A DNA stretch of 64,000 bases from Muriicola jejuensis (GTDB lineage: Bacteria > Bacteroidota > Bacteroidia > Flavobacteriales > Flavobacteriaceae): contig NZ_JAABOP010000001.1 in assembly GCF_010671595.1 (NCBI RefSeq), positions 1,054,001 through 1,118,000 of the forward strand. The letters are read 5' to 3'. Positions 1 to 8,396 of this stretch are shown here, piece after piece (the first letter of the stretch is position 1; the number at the start of each line of letters is the position of its first letter). Below the pieces are notes generated by a model that made no database searches, had not been told where the DNA came from, and worked only from the letters and a program-made list of their open reading frames with translations. Made by a program: the position numbers and the translations under genes.

Positions 1-119
1 TACAACGCCTCTGGATAAGGGTCAGAGGTCTGTGCCTTTGAACGCCTTTGGGCTTCAATCGTGGTTGAGATCAGGAATAGGGGAAGGAAAAGAAAAAGCA
101 GACGGAAATTCAACTTCAT
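1..119 (-). CDS. N-terminus of a secreted protein (partial, runs off left edge)
   Basis: Only the first 39 codons are inside the window. The ATG is at 119-117. The visible part starts MKLNFRLLFLFLPLFLIS and is a clear signal peptide (basic start, hydrophobic core, likely cleavage after IEA before QRR). The mature start (QRRSKAQTSDPYPEAL) is compatible with the secreted BNR/sortilin-like propeller family also found at 52570, but this is a guess from very few residues. A promoter-like sequence lies upstream at 148-178. Function cannot be assigned from what is visible. Confidence 0.6.
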   Translation of the reverse strand, partial: MKLNFRLLFLFLPLFLISTTIEAQRRSKAQTSDPYPEAL

Positions 120-147
120 TTTGATTAGTGTTCAGGTTCGTAAGCGC

Positions 148-178
148 TAAATGTACCAAAAAAGAAGGAAACCCAAAA
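148..178 (-). promoter_or_regulatory. candidate promoter for the left-edge secreted protein gene
   Basis: On the minus strand a TTTTG (174-178) is followed after 18 bases by TACATTTA (148-155), one mismatch from the Bacteroidota -7 consensus TAnnTTTG. It lies about 30 bases upstream of the ATG at 119. Seen by eye only. Confidence 0.35.
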
Positions 179-254
179 CGCTTTCTTCTCGTAGGAAAGT
201 AACAGGAACCTGTCAGTTTTTAAGCTCTTCTATTTCCCCCTGTCCGGAAATAAA

Positions 255-278
255 AAACGGGAGCCTAAACCCCCGTTT
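255..278 (-). terminator. intrinsic terminator of the barrel gene at 301-852
   Basis: Read on the minus strand, a 7-bp stem AAACGGG / CCCGTTT closes a loop of about 10 bases and is followed by a T-rich tract (TTTTTTATTT). It begins about 20 bases past the stop codon of the barrel gene, the usual place for a Rho-independent terminator. Confidence 0.65.
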
Positions 279-300
279 GATTCTTATTTTTAGCCTGAGA

Positions 301-852
301 TCAGAAGCGGTAACCCACACCGAGTTGGAAGCCTTTGGTCCTCAGTTTGGAATCAGTAAATTCCGGGTCATAGTCGGCTATATTTGCGATTCCCAGGTTG
401 TATCTGGCATCTGCAAAAAATCCTCCGACGATCTCGAATGCCGCTCCGAAATTCAGGCCGAAGTTGATGCCTTTAAGCCTATCTGTCGCAACTGTACCTC
501 CTTCTGCATCTACCAGGATACCCAGCTGCGGACCTGCCTGGATGTTAAATCCTTCAATCAGGTAATATTTGAACATCAAGGGGACGTTTACAAAGCTGAT
601 TTCCGAGTTCTTAGCCCCTTCGATAGAGTAGAGCAATTCGGGTTGGATGTGTACGTTTTCCGAAATACCGATATCGACCAGACCCCCGATATACAGGCTG
701 GTAGCCCCGTCAGGGGATAGCCCTTGACCAAAGAAGGTTGTTTTCAGGTTGGAGAAGTTGGCCCCGGCCTTTATTCCAAAGGTGATATCCTGGGCGTTCA
801 CGTTCATTGCGTACACGCTAAGGGAAAGTAAAAGAATCAAAACTTTTTTCAT
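301..852 (-). CDS. outer membrane beta-barrel protein (PF13568-like porin family)
   Basis: 183 residues with a signal peptide (MKKVLILLLSLSVYAMNVNA, then QD). The mature chain opens with ITFGIKAGANFSNL, the typical first strand of the 'outer membrane beta-barrel' family of Bacteroidota. It then shows alternating hydrophobic strands (LYIGGLVDIGI, NIQAGPQLGILV, FGLNFGAAFEI) and ends in the aromatic C-terminus GVGYRF expected for insertion by the Bam machinery. Length matches the usual 170-220 residues. It is a single gene with its own terminator (255-278). Ligand or partner is unknown; the family includes structural and substrate-specific small barrels. Confidence 0.8.
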   Translation of the reverse strand: MKKVLILLLSLSVYAMNVNAQDITFGIKAGANFSNLKTTFFGQGLSPDGATSLYIGGLVDIGISENVHIQPELLYSIEGAKNSEISFVNVPLMFKYYLIEGFNIQAGPQLGILVDAEGGTVATDRLKGINFGLNFGAAFEIVGGFFADARYNLGIANIADYDPEFTDSKLRTKGFQLGVGYRF

Positions 853-934
853 GGTTTGTTGAGTTTTAGTAGTATAAAAGTAGGACTTTATTTGATCCCT
901 ATACAGAATTTTTGCCTATACCAGGAAAGGCCAG

Positions 935-2323
935 TCAGTCCACACTCCTTTGCAGGGAGGTCTGTACTTCCCTCCTGAGAAAGTAGCCCGTCACCAGGGT
1001 AGAAAGGACATCTGCGATGGGAAAGGAAAGCCATACCCCCAATTCGCCAAAATATTTGGGAAGGATCAAGATAAGGGGAATAAAAAAGAATCCCTGCCTC
1101 GTGAGGGTGAGCAATAAGGCCGGTATGGCCTTTCCGACGGCCTGGAAATATGCAGCTCCTATGAGCTGTATTGCAATGATAGGCGTTGCCGCAAATACCC
1201 ATCGCATGGCCGGGGGTGTATTTTCCAAAACAAACAGATTACCGGCAATCTCTTCAGCGCCCATATCCGCTCGGTGGCTGAGGAACATCCCTGTGATCTC
1301 AGCCGGGAAGACCATCAGGCCGATAAAAACCAATGTGGCCACAACTGAAGCGTAGGTAATGGCAGTATTGATGGATTCCCTGACCCGCGGATACTTCCTC
1401 GCCCCGTAGTTATACCCCGCAATGGGCAGGAATCCCTGTGTCACCCCGAAGACCGGGAAGAGGGCAAACATGAGCATTCGGCCGATAATGGCGTAGACAG
1501 CCACCATGGATTCACCCCCGAGGTCAAAAAGGATATTGTTCATCAGCAGGTAGGTGACACTGGTTACGGCCTGTCTTGACAGGGTAACGAAGCCGAGTGA
1601 ACCGATCTCGCTGAGGATTGGGAGGTCGAGTCCGAAATGAGTCACGTCGATCTTCAGCTCGGAATTTTTGGAGAGAAAGAAATACAGGATATATCCAAAA
1701 CAAAGAAGATAGCCCCCCGTAGTAGCCCAGGCTGCCCCTTCCATCCCCCAATCGAATATATAGATGAACACGTAGTCCATCACGAGGTTTCCCACGGAAG
1801 GGATGATCATGGCGATCATCGCGAATTTCGGCTTGCCTTCGGCTCGAATAACCGTATTCCCCATCATACACAAGGCCAGAAAGGGAACCCCGTAGAGGAC
1901 GATGGTGTAGTAGATCTTGGCTGGTTCGAAAATAGCGCCTTTTCCCCCGAATGCCGGGATCAGATCATTGGCAAAATACAGGCCAAAGCCCACCATGGTG
2001 ATCGTCACCAGGAGGGTAAGCGTGATCTGGTTTCCAAAGGTTTTCAGGGCCTTCTCCGTGTGATTGGCCCCCAGCGCACGTGAAATGATGCTGCTCCCGC
2101 CTATCCCTATGGCCATACCCAGGGCGGCGATAAAGAAAGAGACCGGTAAGACCACATTGATGGCGGCTATGGCGATGGAGCCGATCCAGTTTCCTACAAA
2201 AATGGTGTCGACCAGGATGTTCAGGGACATGACCAGGATCCCGATAGAAGCCGGCACTGCCTGCCTTATCAGGAGCCTTCCGATGGGTTCTGTACCCAGA
2301 TCATCCGCGGTGACCCTGGCCAT
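935..2323 (-). CDS. MATE family efflux transporter
   Basis: 462 residues with about twelve hydrophobic segments in two halves, as in MatE proteins (Na+ or H+ coupled exporters of cationic drugs and metabolites). The N-terminal region (PIGRLLIRQAVPASIGILVM, then FVGNWIG) matches the first MatE helices, and GIGGSSIISRALGA is the typical loop after helix 2. It resembles the MepA/DinF-like branch of Bacteroidota. The ATG overlaps the hemH stop by one base (TGATG), so the two genes are probably co-transcribed and translationally coupled. Whether it exports haem precursors or is only a neighbour of hemH cannot be read from the sequence. Confidence 0.85.
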   Translation of the reverse strand: MARVTADDLGTEPIGRLLIRQAVPASIGILVMSLNILVDTIFVGNWIGSIAIAAINVVLPVSFFIAALGMAIGIGGSSIISRALGANHTEKALKTFGNQITLTLLVTITMVGFGLYFANDLIPAFGGKGAIFEPAKIYYTIVLYGVPFLALCMMGNTVIRAEGKPKFAMIAMIIPSVGNLVMDYVFIYIFDWGMEGAAWATTGGYLLCFGYILYFFLSKNSELKIDVTHFGLDLPILSEIGSLGFVTLSRQAVTSVTYLLMNNILFDLGGESMVAVYAIIGRMLMFALFPVFGVTQGFLPIAGYNYGARKYPRVRESINTAITYASVVATLVFIGLMVFPAEITGMFLSHRADMGAEEIAGNLFVLENTPPAMRWVFAATPIIAIQLIGAAYFQAVGKAIPALLLTLTRQGFFFIPLILILPKYFGELGVWLSFPIADVLSTLVTGYFLRREVQTSLQRSVD

Positions 2324-3354
2324 CAGACGGGAAGGATGTGTTCAGTTTGCCAGTCGCGTATCCAGGAAGCCATAAGGGCGACCCAGTCGTCCCTTTCATT
2401 GAGACAGGGGATATGTTTGTAATGCTCTCCGCCTGCTTCCTCGAACTGTTCTTTTCCTTCCATCGCGATCTCCTCCAGTGTTTCCAGACAATCACTTACA
2501 AAGGCCGGAGTGACCACAATCAGCCTTTTTTTCCCTTCTTTTGCCAGCCTTTCAAACTCGTAGTCTGTGTAGGGCTTTAGCCATGGGTCACCGGCCAGAC
2601 GGGATTGGAAGGAAGTGCTCACCTTATCTTGGGGAAGACCGAGGGCTTCCACGACGAGGTCGGTGGTCTTGTAGCACTGGTGCCTGTAACAGGTATGATG
2701 GGCCACAGAATTCACCTTGCAGCAGCTCCCGTCTATCTTGCAGTGAAAGCGGGTTGGGTCTGATTTGCGGATATGGCGTTCCGGGATGCCGTGGTAGGAA
2801 AACAGCACATGGTCGTAATCAAAATCCTCCAGACCTTCTGCTATACTCCTGGACAGCACCCGGATGTAATCGGGGTTGTGGTAGAATGCAGGGAGCGTGG
2901 TGACCTTTATGGAAGGGAAGTGCTTCTGTTGCTCTTCCAGGGCCTTTACGACCACGGTCTCGTAGGAAGACATGGCGTAATGCGGATACAAAGGCACAAG
3001 TAATACCTCATCCACGCCTTGGTCTGCCAGTTCCTGAAATGCCTTTCTGATGCTCATGCTTCCATATCGCATCCCCAGGGCTATTGGGAGGTCTGTCTGA
3101 GCCCTCACCTTTACAGCAAAGTGTTCTGAGATCACGATCAGGGGAGAACCTTCCTCCCACCAAATTTTCTTGTAGGCCTTGGCCGATCTCTTGGGCCGGG
3201 TTTGCAGGATAATCCCCCGAACCAAAATATTGCGGAGGATCTTTGGCACATCGATGACGCGCTCATCCATGAGGAACTCGTCCAGATAGGGTTTGACGTC
3301 CTTGGCGGTAGGGCTGTCCGGGGAACCCAGATTCACTAATAAAACTCCTTTCAA
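2323..3354 (-). CDS. hemH: ferrochelatase
   Basis: 343 residues; inserts Fe2+ into protoporphyrin IX, the last step of protohaem synthesis. The N-terminus MKGVLLVNLGSPDSP and the signature SYHGIPERH (His188 as catalytic base) are diagnostic, and SRLAGDPWLKPYTD near 251-264 and FVSDCLETLEEI near 285-296 are the conserved C-terminal blocks. Directly after the signature five cysteines lie close together (205, 211, 212, 222, 227), a possible internal Fe-S site. The start is TTG at 3354: no in-frame ATG exists nearby and the homologous N-terminus begins exactly there. An out-of-frame ATG-CTT-TGA (3359-3351) overlaps this TTG. Confidence 0.95.
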   Translation of the reverse strand: MKGVLLVNLGSPDSPTAKDVKPYLDEFLMDERVIDVPKILRNILVRGIILQTRPKRSAKAYKKIWWEEGSPLIVISEHFAVKVRAQTDLPIALGMRYGSMSIRKAFQELADQGVDEVLLVPLYPHYAMSSYETVVVKALEEQQKHFPSIKVTTLPAFYHNPDYIRVLSRSIAEGLEDFDYDHVLFSYHGIPERHIRKSDPTRFHCKIDGSCCKVNSVAHHTCYRHQCYKTTDLVVEALGLPQDKVSTSFQSRLAGDPWLKPYTDYEFERLAKEGKKRLIVVTPAFVSDCLETLEEIAMEGKEQFEEAGGEHYKHIPCLNERDDWVALMASWIRDWQTEHILPV

Positions 3355-3376
3355 AGCATAATTTTTTTTACACGCT

Positions 3377-3384
3377 CAAAAATA
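3377..3384 (-). promoter_or_regulatory. -7 box in front of hemH
   Basis: TATTTTTG on the minus strand fits TAnnTTTG exactly and lies 22 bases before the hemH TTG start. No good TTG is found at the -33 spacing, so the box alone supports the call. Confidence 0.35.
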
Positions 3385-3518
3385 CTACTTGTACCTCAAC
3401 TGGCCAGCAGAGTCCTTCATTACTTTCTTTATTTTAAAATAGAGAATGCTGATTCCCCATGGTATTAAGGTGATTGTTCCGTAATTTCCAAACCTGTCAA
3501 CCGAAAACCATTTTCCCA

Positions 3519-4589
3519 ATGAGAGATGAAATCATGAAAATCCCTTCGAACACTTCTCTTTTCTATGTCTTTGGAGGGTTACTATTACTGGTGCTGACCT
3601 ATTTTGCCGCGGTCATCCTGCTCAGGCGGCTGGGCAAAGACCCTCAGAACCTATTGCCCCCGGACACGATGAAGAAGGTTTCCCTTCCCCTGATCTTTAT
3701 CCTTTTTTCCTTTCTTCTGAGGATGGGTTCTCTTCGGGAGTTACTGGGATTGGATGACTACGGTTATATCTTCCGCAAATCGAGCACCCTCCTCTTTATC
3801 TTTTCATTTACCTGGCTTCTGATCAAGGTGATCAAACTCGTCAAGCAACTGGTGATACAGAATTACGACGTGAGTTCCACTGACAATCTCAAGGCCCGCA
3901 AAGTGTACACCCAGTTCACCATCCTGGAGCGAATCTTCATCTTCATTATTACCATCATGGCCCTGGGTATCGCGTTGATGAGCTTCGAGGAGATCCGGGA
4001 AATAGGGATCAGCATTTTTGCCTCGGCGGGGGTTGCCGGGATCATTATCGGTTTTTCAGCCCAGAAGATGATAGGGGCTATTTTAGCGGGGATACAGATC
4101 GCCCTTGCCCAGCCGATCAAAATTGACGACGTTGTGGTCGTGGAAGGGGAATGGGGCCGGATCGAACAGATCACCCTGACGTATGTGGTGGTTGCGATCT
4201 GGGACAAAAGGCGACTGGTCTTACCGACGACCTATTTTATCGAAAAGCCCTTTCAGAACTGGACCAAAACTACGGCGGACATCCTGGGGACCGTCTTCCT
4301 GTATACGGATTATCGCCTCCCAATTGAACCCTTGAGGGAAGAACTCGGGCGAATTCTGAAAAATACCGACCTGTGGGATGGGCAGACTCAGAACATACAG
4401 GTGACCAATGCCACCGGAACACATGTTGAGATCAGGGCGCTGATGAGTGCAAAGGATTCCCCCACCGCCTGGGACCTGAGAGTACACGTACGTGAAAAAC
4501 TGATCGCCTTCTTACAGGAGAACTACCCCAATTGCCTGCCCCACACCAGGGTATTCATAAATGATGAATTTTCCAAACAAGAGAAATAA
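3519..4589 (+). CDS. mechanosensitive ion channel, MscS family
   Basis: Small-conductance mechanosensitive channel of the inner membrane, releasing solutes on hypo-osmotic shock. About five membrane segments precede the pore helix region (GISIFASAGVAGIIIGFSAQ, then MIGAILAGIQIALAQPI), followed by the MscS beta domain (IKIDDVVVVEGEWGRIEQI, then LPTTYFIEKPFQNWTK) and a C-terminal alpha/beta domain. Two starts are plausible: ATG 3519 (MRDEIMKIPSN) and ATG 3534 (MKIPSNTSLFYV); an earlier TTG at 3474 is less likely. The extra N-terminal helices make it larger than E. coli MscS (286 residues), as usual in Bacteroidota. Confidence 0.88.
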   Translation: MRDEIMKIPSNTSLFYVFGGLLLLVLTYFAAVILLRRLGKDPQNLLPPDTMKKVSLPLIFILFSFLLRMGSLRELLGLDDYGYIFRKSSTLLFIFSFTWLLIKVIKLVKQLVIQNYDVSSTDNLKARKVYTQFTILERIFIFIITIMALGIALMSFEEIREIGISIFASAGVAGIIIGFSAQKMIGAILAGIQIALAQPIKIDDVVVVEGEWGRIEQITLTYVVVAIWDKRRLVLPTTYFIEKPFQNWTKTTADILGTVFLYTDYRLPIEPLREELGRILKNTDLWDGQTQNIQVTNATGTHVEIRALMSAKDSPTAWDLRVHVREKLIAFLQENYPNCLPHTRVFINDEFSKQEK

Positions 4590-4630
4590 GCCTCCCGGCA
4601 CCTTTAACCGGAAACAATGAACTCCGGGTT

Positions 4631-4664
4631 TTGGGGTCCGAGGATCAAAGACTTTCTATCTTTG
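4631..4664 (+). promoter_or_regulatory. candidate promoter for the DUF1460 gene
   Basis: TTTTGG (TTG at 4631-4633) and TATCTTTG (4657-4664, exact TAnnTTTG) with a 23-base spacer. It lies downstream of the first possible start codon of the next gene, so the ATG at 4716 is the better start. Confidence 0.45.
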
Positions 4665-4715
4665 AAATCCATCCTCTCTGAATCCGTTCTTTTTAAATTA
4701 CATTTGTCTGTGAAT

Positions 4716-5558
4716 ATGAAGTCTATTATTCTCTCGAGCTTTGCGTTGATCTTTTCCTGGTGCTGCTCAGCCCAGGATTATAGCTGCTCCCCTGAGAACA
4801 GGGAGGCAGTCGCCTCCAAGATTGAAGAGATCCGGGGGATACGGGAATCTTCGGCAGGTGAGCAACTCATCACTATCGGCAAGGCTTTTTTGGGAACGCC
4901 CTATGTGGCAAAGACCCTGGAAGGGAACCCTTCTGAAACCCTGGTGATTGATCTTCAGGGGCTCGACTGTACCACTTTTGTCGAGAATGTGCTGGCTTTC
5001 GGACTGATCCGAAGAGAAGGTGACCTGACCTTCGATGCCTTCCTCAGGGCCCTCGAAAAAGTGAGATACCGGGAGGGAATATTACAGGGTTACAGCTCCC
5101 GGTTGCATTACTTTACCGAATGGCTCGATGACAACGAGGAGAAGGAACTTGTAATGAATATCACAAGTCGGCTTGGGGGCATCGAGGTTCCCAAAGAACT
5201 GCATTTCATGTCCCGCCATCGCGATCTCTATCCGGCTCTTTCCAAGGAAAATACCTATGAGGACATGATCCAAATAGAAAAAAAGATCAGCAAGAATCCT
5301 ATTTGTGTGCTCCCGCTCGATACGCTTGCAGAAAATGAGAACATGCTGGAGTCGGGAGATATCATTGCTTTGGCGACTTCCATAGAAGGTCTGGACGTTA
5401 CCCATACCGGCTTTGCCATCAGAATGCCCGACAACAGGATCCACCTCCTGCACGCCTCCGCAACAGGAAAGGTGGAGATCTCGGAACTGCCTTTGGTGGA
5501 TTACCTCAAGAAGATCAGAAATAACACCGGGATCATTGTGGCACGCCCGGTATTTTGA
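4716..5558 (+). CDS. secreted DUF1460 protein, N-acetylmuramoyl-L-alanine amidase-like
   Basis: 280 residues from ATG 4716, with a signal peptide (MKSIILSSFALIFSWCCSA, then QDYS). The core has the DUF1460 (PF07313) pattern: ITIGKAFLGTPYVAKTLEG, then LQGLDCTTFVENVLAF with the likely nucleophile Cys in the LDCTTFVE block, and a later DVTHTGFAIR block carrying the His. This is an NlpC/P60-like papain fold predicted to cut muropeptides in the periplasm. The ORF can be read open from 4617, but that region contains a promoter-like sequence (4631-4664), so the shorter start is chosen. Confidence 0.8.
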   Translation: MKSIILSSFALIFSWCCSAQDYSCSPENREAVASKIEEIRGIRESSAGEQLITIGKAFLGTPYVAKTLEGNPSETLVIDLQGLDCTTFVENVLAFGLIRREGDLTFDAFLRALEKVRYREGILQGYSSRLHYFTEWLDDNEEKELVMNITSRLGGIEVPKELHFMSRHRDLYPALSKENTYEDMIQIEKKISKNPICVLPLDTLAENENMLESGDIIALATSIEGLDVTHTGFAIRMPDNRIHLLHASATGKVEISELPLVDYLKKIRNNTGIIVARPVF

Positions 5559-5577
5559 CTTTTTGAGAAGGTCGGAC

Positions 5578-5955
5578 CTAAACGATCCGCCACGGTGGAT
5601 TTTTACGGTTCTTTCCCGCGTAATACAGGATGAGCTGGTTCAGATCGGGATCTTTCAAACGAGCCTCCCTCCAGATCCACCTCTTGTCATTGGGCATCTC
5701 CTCAAAACGAACCCCTTTCTCCACGAGTTCCTTTACGTATTCATCCAGATTCCGGCATTCGAAATACACCATGATACCATTGCCTTCGGGCAGTTCATCT
5801 ACCTGGTGAATGGAAAATGTGGCATCCCCTTCCGGGCATTCAAAGCGGGCGTAATTAGGCAGTGCCTTGACGATGAGTTTAAGTCCGAGTTTCTCGTAAA
5901 ATGCAACGGACTTGCCCAAGTCCAGCGAAGGCACCGTTACCTGGTTGAGGTTCAT
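5578..5955 (-). CDS. VOC family (glyoxalase/bleomycin-resistance fold) protein
   Basis: 125 residues with one vicinal-oxygen-chelate unit in beta-alpha-beta-beta-beta order: MNLNQVTVPSLDLGKSVAFY, then YEKLGLKLIV, FECPEGDATFSIHQV, GIMVYFECRNLDEYVKEL, and a final DPDLNQLILYY strand. His, Glu and Asp positions that may bind metal are partly present, but the substrate cannot be told. It converges with the DUF1460 gene (stop codons 20 bases apart) and stands alone on its strand. An antisense ORF in the same interval is a shadow. Confidence 0.8.
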   Translation of the reverse strand: MNLNQVTVPSLDLGKSVAFYEKLGLKLIVKALPNYARFECPEGDATFSIHQVDELPEGNGIMVYFECRNLDEYVKELVEKGVRFEEMPNDKRWIWREARLKDPDLNQLILYYAGKNRKNPPWRIV

Positions 5956-6052
5956 TACTTGTTTGTTTATTAAAGGTCGTGCCTAAAGATCGAACATTTA
6001 ACCCAATTTAAAAAATCGCGCGCCGCGTTCCGGGATCTTTTACCAGGGACAG

Positions 6053-6940
6053 TTACTGAGTCTGGGCCATCAGGTATTTCTTCGGGGTGGTACCGTATTT
6101 TTTCTTAAAAGCGGCAATAAAATGACTGGAGGTGCTATACCCCACGCGCAGCCCTACTTCGTTGACATTGTACTGATTGGATTCCAGCATTTTTCTCGCC
6201 GTTTCCATCTTGTAATCGAATAGGAAGCTGTAGACCGAGTCGCCATAGATCTGTTTAAAACCTTCCTTGAGTTTCTTCAGACTCAACCCGATCTCCTCTG
6301 AAAGGGCCTGTAAGGTAGGAGGTTCTGCCATGCGTTCCAGGATGATATCCTTGGCTTTGCGGATACGCTTTACATTTTCCTCATCCACCAGAAACGGACA
6401 CTGTTCCTCTACCCCGGGGTCGACGCGGTTGAAACTGAGCGCAATCAGTTCATAGACCTTTCCTTTTACGTACAGGTCGGTGATGTTTGGATGGAGGTTC
6501 TGGTTCATAAGTTGACTCAACACGACGGCAATGGCAGGGGTGATGGCTTCCTGGGTGTAGTATTTCTTGTCAGCGAATTCTTCACTTAAAAAAGGGATGT
6601 GCTCGGCCTGACGGGAGAACAAGGAATGGAATTTCTGTATGCTCATCACCAGGGAAAGCATCCATGAGCCCGGGTGCAGTTCACAGTTCAGGGGCAGGTC
6701 TATCTGGGTGTTGAAGAGCAGGAGGGATTGCTCCGCGGGCACATCCAGGGCGTAGTTTCCCTGATTGAAAATGAACTTTACTCCCCCTTTAATACAGAAA
6801 TGGAGTTGCAGGAAAGAGCGGTCAATCTTCTTTGTAAATACTTGTTTCTGAGAGGATTCATTCTGAAATTTCAGCATCCGTATCCCGGGTTCCACGAAGG
6901 TTTCCAGGATGGAACCTTCAGCGATGTTTTTCTGATCCAT
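6053..6940 (-). CDS. AraC family transcriptional regulator, PchR-like
   Basis: 295 residues. The N-terminal half is a sensor region without an obvious known ligand pocket; the C-terminal 100 residues hold two helix-turn-helix motifs (TLQALSEEIGLSLKKLKEGF and the NVNEVGLRVGYSTSSHFIAAF block) ending FKKKYGTTPKKYL. The LKEGFKQIYG pattern is that of the PchR branch, whose members often respond to siderophores or haem. It is divergent from the haem operon (hemA start 7137) with about 200 bases between them, so control of the operon and of itself is likely but inferred. A perfect inverted repeat (6962-6986) lies just upstream of its ATG. Confidence 0.88.
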   Translation of the reverse strand: MDQKNIAEGSILETFVEPGIRMLKFQNESSQKQVFTKKIDRSFLQLHFCIKGGVKFIFNQGNYALDVPAEQSLLLFNTQIDLPLNCELHPGSWMLSLVMSIQKFHSLFSRQAEHIPFLSEEFADKKYYTQEAITPAIAVVLSQLMNQNLHPNITDLYVKGKVYELIALSFNRVDPGVEEQCPFLVDEENVKRIRKAKDIILERMAEPPTLQALSEEIGLSLKKLKEGFKQIYGDSVYSFLFDYKMETARKMLESNQYNVNEVGLRVGYSTSSHFIAAFKKKYGTTPKKYLMAQTQ

Positions 6941-6961
6941 AGCGTTCGGTAGTTTGAGGTA

Positions 6962-6986
6962 TTTATTTAGATTCTTTCTAAATAAA
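6962..6986. promoter_or_regulatory. 10-bp perfect inverted repeat, candidate operator
   Basis: TTTATTTAGA, a 5-base spacer TTCTT, then TCTAAATAAA. It lies 21 bases upstream of the AraC gene ATG, between that gene and a TATTTTTG box (7013-7020, minus strand). A site for autoregulation by the AraC protein or another metal/haem regulator is the simplest reading. The octamer TCTAAATA also occurs in the sufA leader (45515-45522). Confidence 0.45.
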
Positions 6987-7115
6987 AAGAATAAGATAGT
7001 CGGATTTCAGGGCAAAAATAAAGGTAATATAGGATTTAGAGGGGCATAAATAAGAAAAAAACCCGAAACGACACTTAAAGTACCTGTAGCGTTATTTTCT
7101 ATATGTGTCAGGGTG

Positions 7116-7123
7116 TATTTTTG
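7116..7123 (+). promoter_or_regulatory. -7 box of the haem operon
   Basis: TATTTTTG, an exact TAnnTTTG match, 13 bases before the ATG at 7137. No clear TTG at -33. The box overlaps the earlier possible GTG start (7113), which favours the ATG at 7137 or 7140. Confidence 0.4.
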
Positions 7124-7136
7124 TGCCGGAATTGTT

Positions 7137-8396
7137 ATGATGAAGAATTACCATATTTCCAGGCACAGTTCATTCTACACCGTGGGCTTGAGTTACCTCA
7201 AGGCCGATGCGGATCTCAGAGGGAAATTCAGTCTGGACGAGACCGGGGAGGAAAAAATCCTCAAGGCTGCCGCTGAACTGGGGATAGACGGGCTATTGAT
7301 CACCGCTACCTGCAACCGGACCGAACTCCACGGGTTTGCCCAACATCCCTTTCAACTGATCAAACTTTTATGTGACCATTCCCTGGGCAGTGTGGAAGAG
7401 TTCCAGGAAGTAGGTTATGTCTACAAGAATTACGAGGCCATCGACCATTTGTTCCGGGTCGGCACCGGCCTGGACAGCCAGATCCTGGGAGATTTCGAGA
7501 TCATCAGCCAGATCAAAAAAGGATTCGCAAGGTCCAAAGAAAAGGGTTTGTCAAATCCTTTTCTGGAGCGACTTGTCAATTCCATCCTGCAGGCCAGTAA
7601 AAGGATCAAGAACGAGACTGAGATCTCCTCAGGAGCCACCTCAGTGGCCTTTGCCTCCGTACAATATATCCTGGAGACCGTCCCCGACATCTCCGAAAAG
7701 AACATCCTGCTTTTCGGGACCGGTAAGATCGGGAGGAACACCTGCGAGAACCTCATCAAACATACCGGGAACACCCATATCACCCTGATAAACCGTACGA
7801 GGAACAAGGCAGAACAGGTCGCGGGGAAATTTGATCTCCTGGTCAGGGATTACTCAGACCTTCAAGCCGAGATACGGCAGGCCGATATCCTCGTTGTGGC
7901 TACCGGGGCTCACAAACCGACGGTCTCACGTTCCCTCCTTCATCTCACCAAACCCCTCCTGATCCTGGATCTCTCCATTCCCAAGAACGTGGATGAGGAT
8001 GTGAGTGAACTGCCGGAAGTCAACCTGATACACCTCGACCACCTTTCCAGACGAACGGACAAGACGCTGGAAAAGCGGAGAAAATACATCCCCCAGGCAG
8101 AAGGGATCATAGAAGAAGTGAAGGTGGATTTTATCAAATGGCTGGAGACCCGGAAATTTGCCCCGGTAATAAAAGCCCTGAAGAAGAAACTGAAGACCAT
8201 GAAAGAACAGGAGATCGATTTTCAGTCCAAAAAACTACCCGGCTTCAACTCAGAGCAGGCGGATATCATCTCAGAAAGGATCATACAAAAGATCACTAAA
8301 CAGTTCGCCAACCACCTCAAGGATTCGGAAGTGGACGCCGATGACAGCCTGGAACTGATTCAGAGGGTCTTCCAACTCGAAGTGGAAAAACCATGA
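7137..8396 (+). CDS. hemA: glutamyl-tRNA reductase
   Basis: 419 residues from ATG 7137. Reduces glutamyl-tRNA(Glu) to glutamate-1-semialdehyde, the first committed step of the C5 route to 5-aminolevulinate. The catalytic cysteine is in LLITATCNRTEL (Cys59), the glutamate-binding block is FRVGTGLDSQILGD (106-119), and the NADPH site is ILLFGTGKIGRN (190-201). A C-terminal dimerisation helix region follows. The start at 7137 fits the -7 box at 7116-7123. First gene of the haem operon; its stop overlaps the hemC start by four bases (ATGA). Confidence 0.95.
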   Translation: MMKNYHISRHSSFYTVGLSYLKADADLRGKFSLDETGEEKILKAAAELGIDGLLITATCNRTELHGFAQHPFQLIKLLCDHSLGSVEEFQEVGYVYKNYEAIDHLFRVGTGLDSQILGDFEIISQIKKGFARSKEKGLSNPFLERLVNSILQASKRIKNETEISSGATSVAFASVQYILETVPDISEKNILLFGTGKIGRNTCENLIKHTGNTHITLINRTRNKAEQVAGKFDLLVRDYSDLQAEIRQADILVVATGAHKPTVSRSLLHLTKPLLILDLSIPKNVDEDVSELPEVNLIHLDHLSRRTDKTLEKRRKYIPQAEGIIEEVKVDFIKWLETRKFAPVIKALKKKLKTMKEQEIDFQSKKLPGFNSEQADIISERIIQKITKQFANHLKDSEVDADDSLELIQRVFQLEVEKP

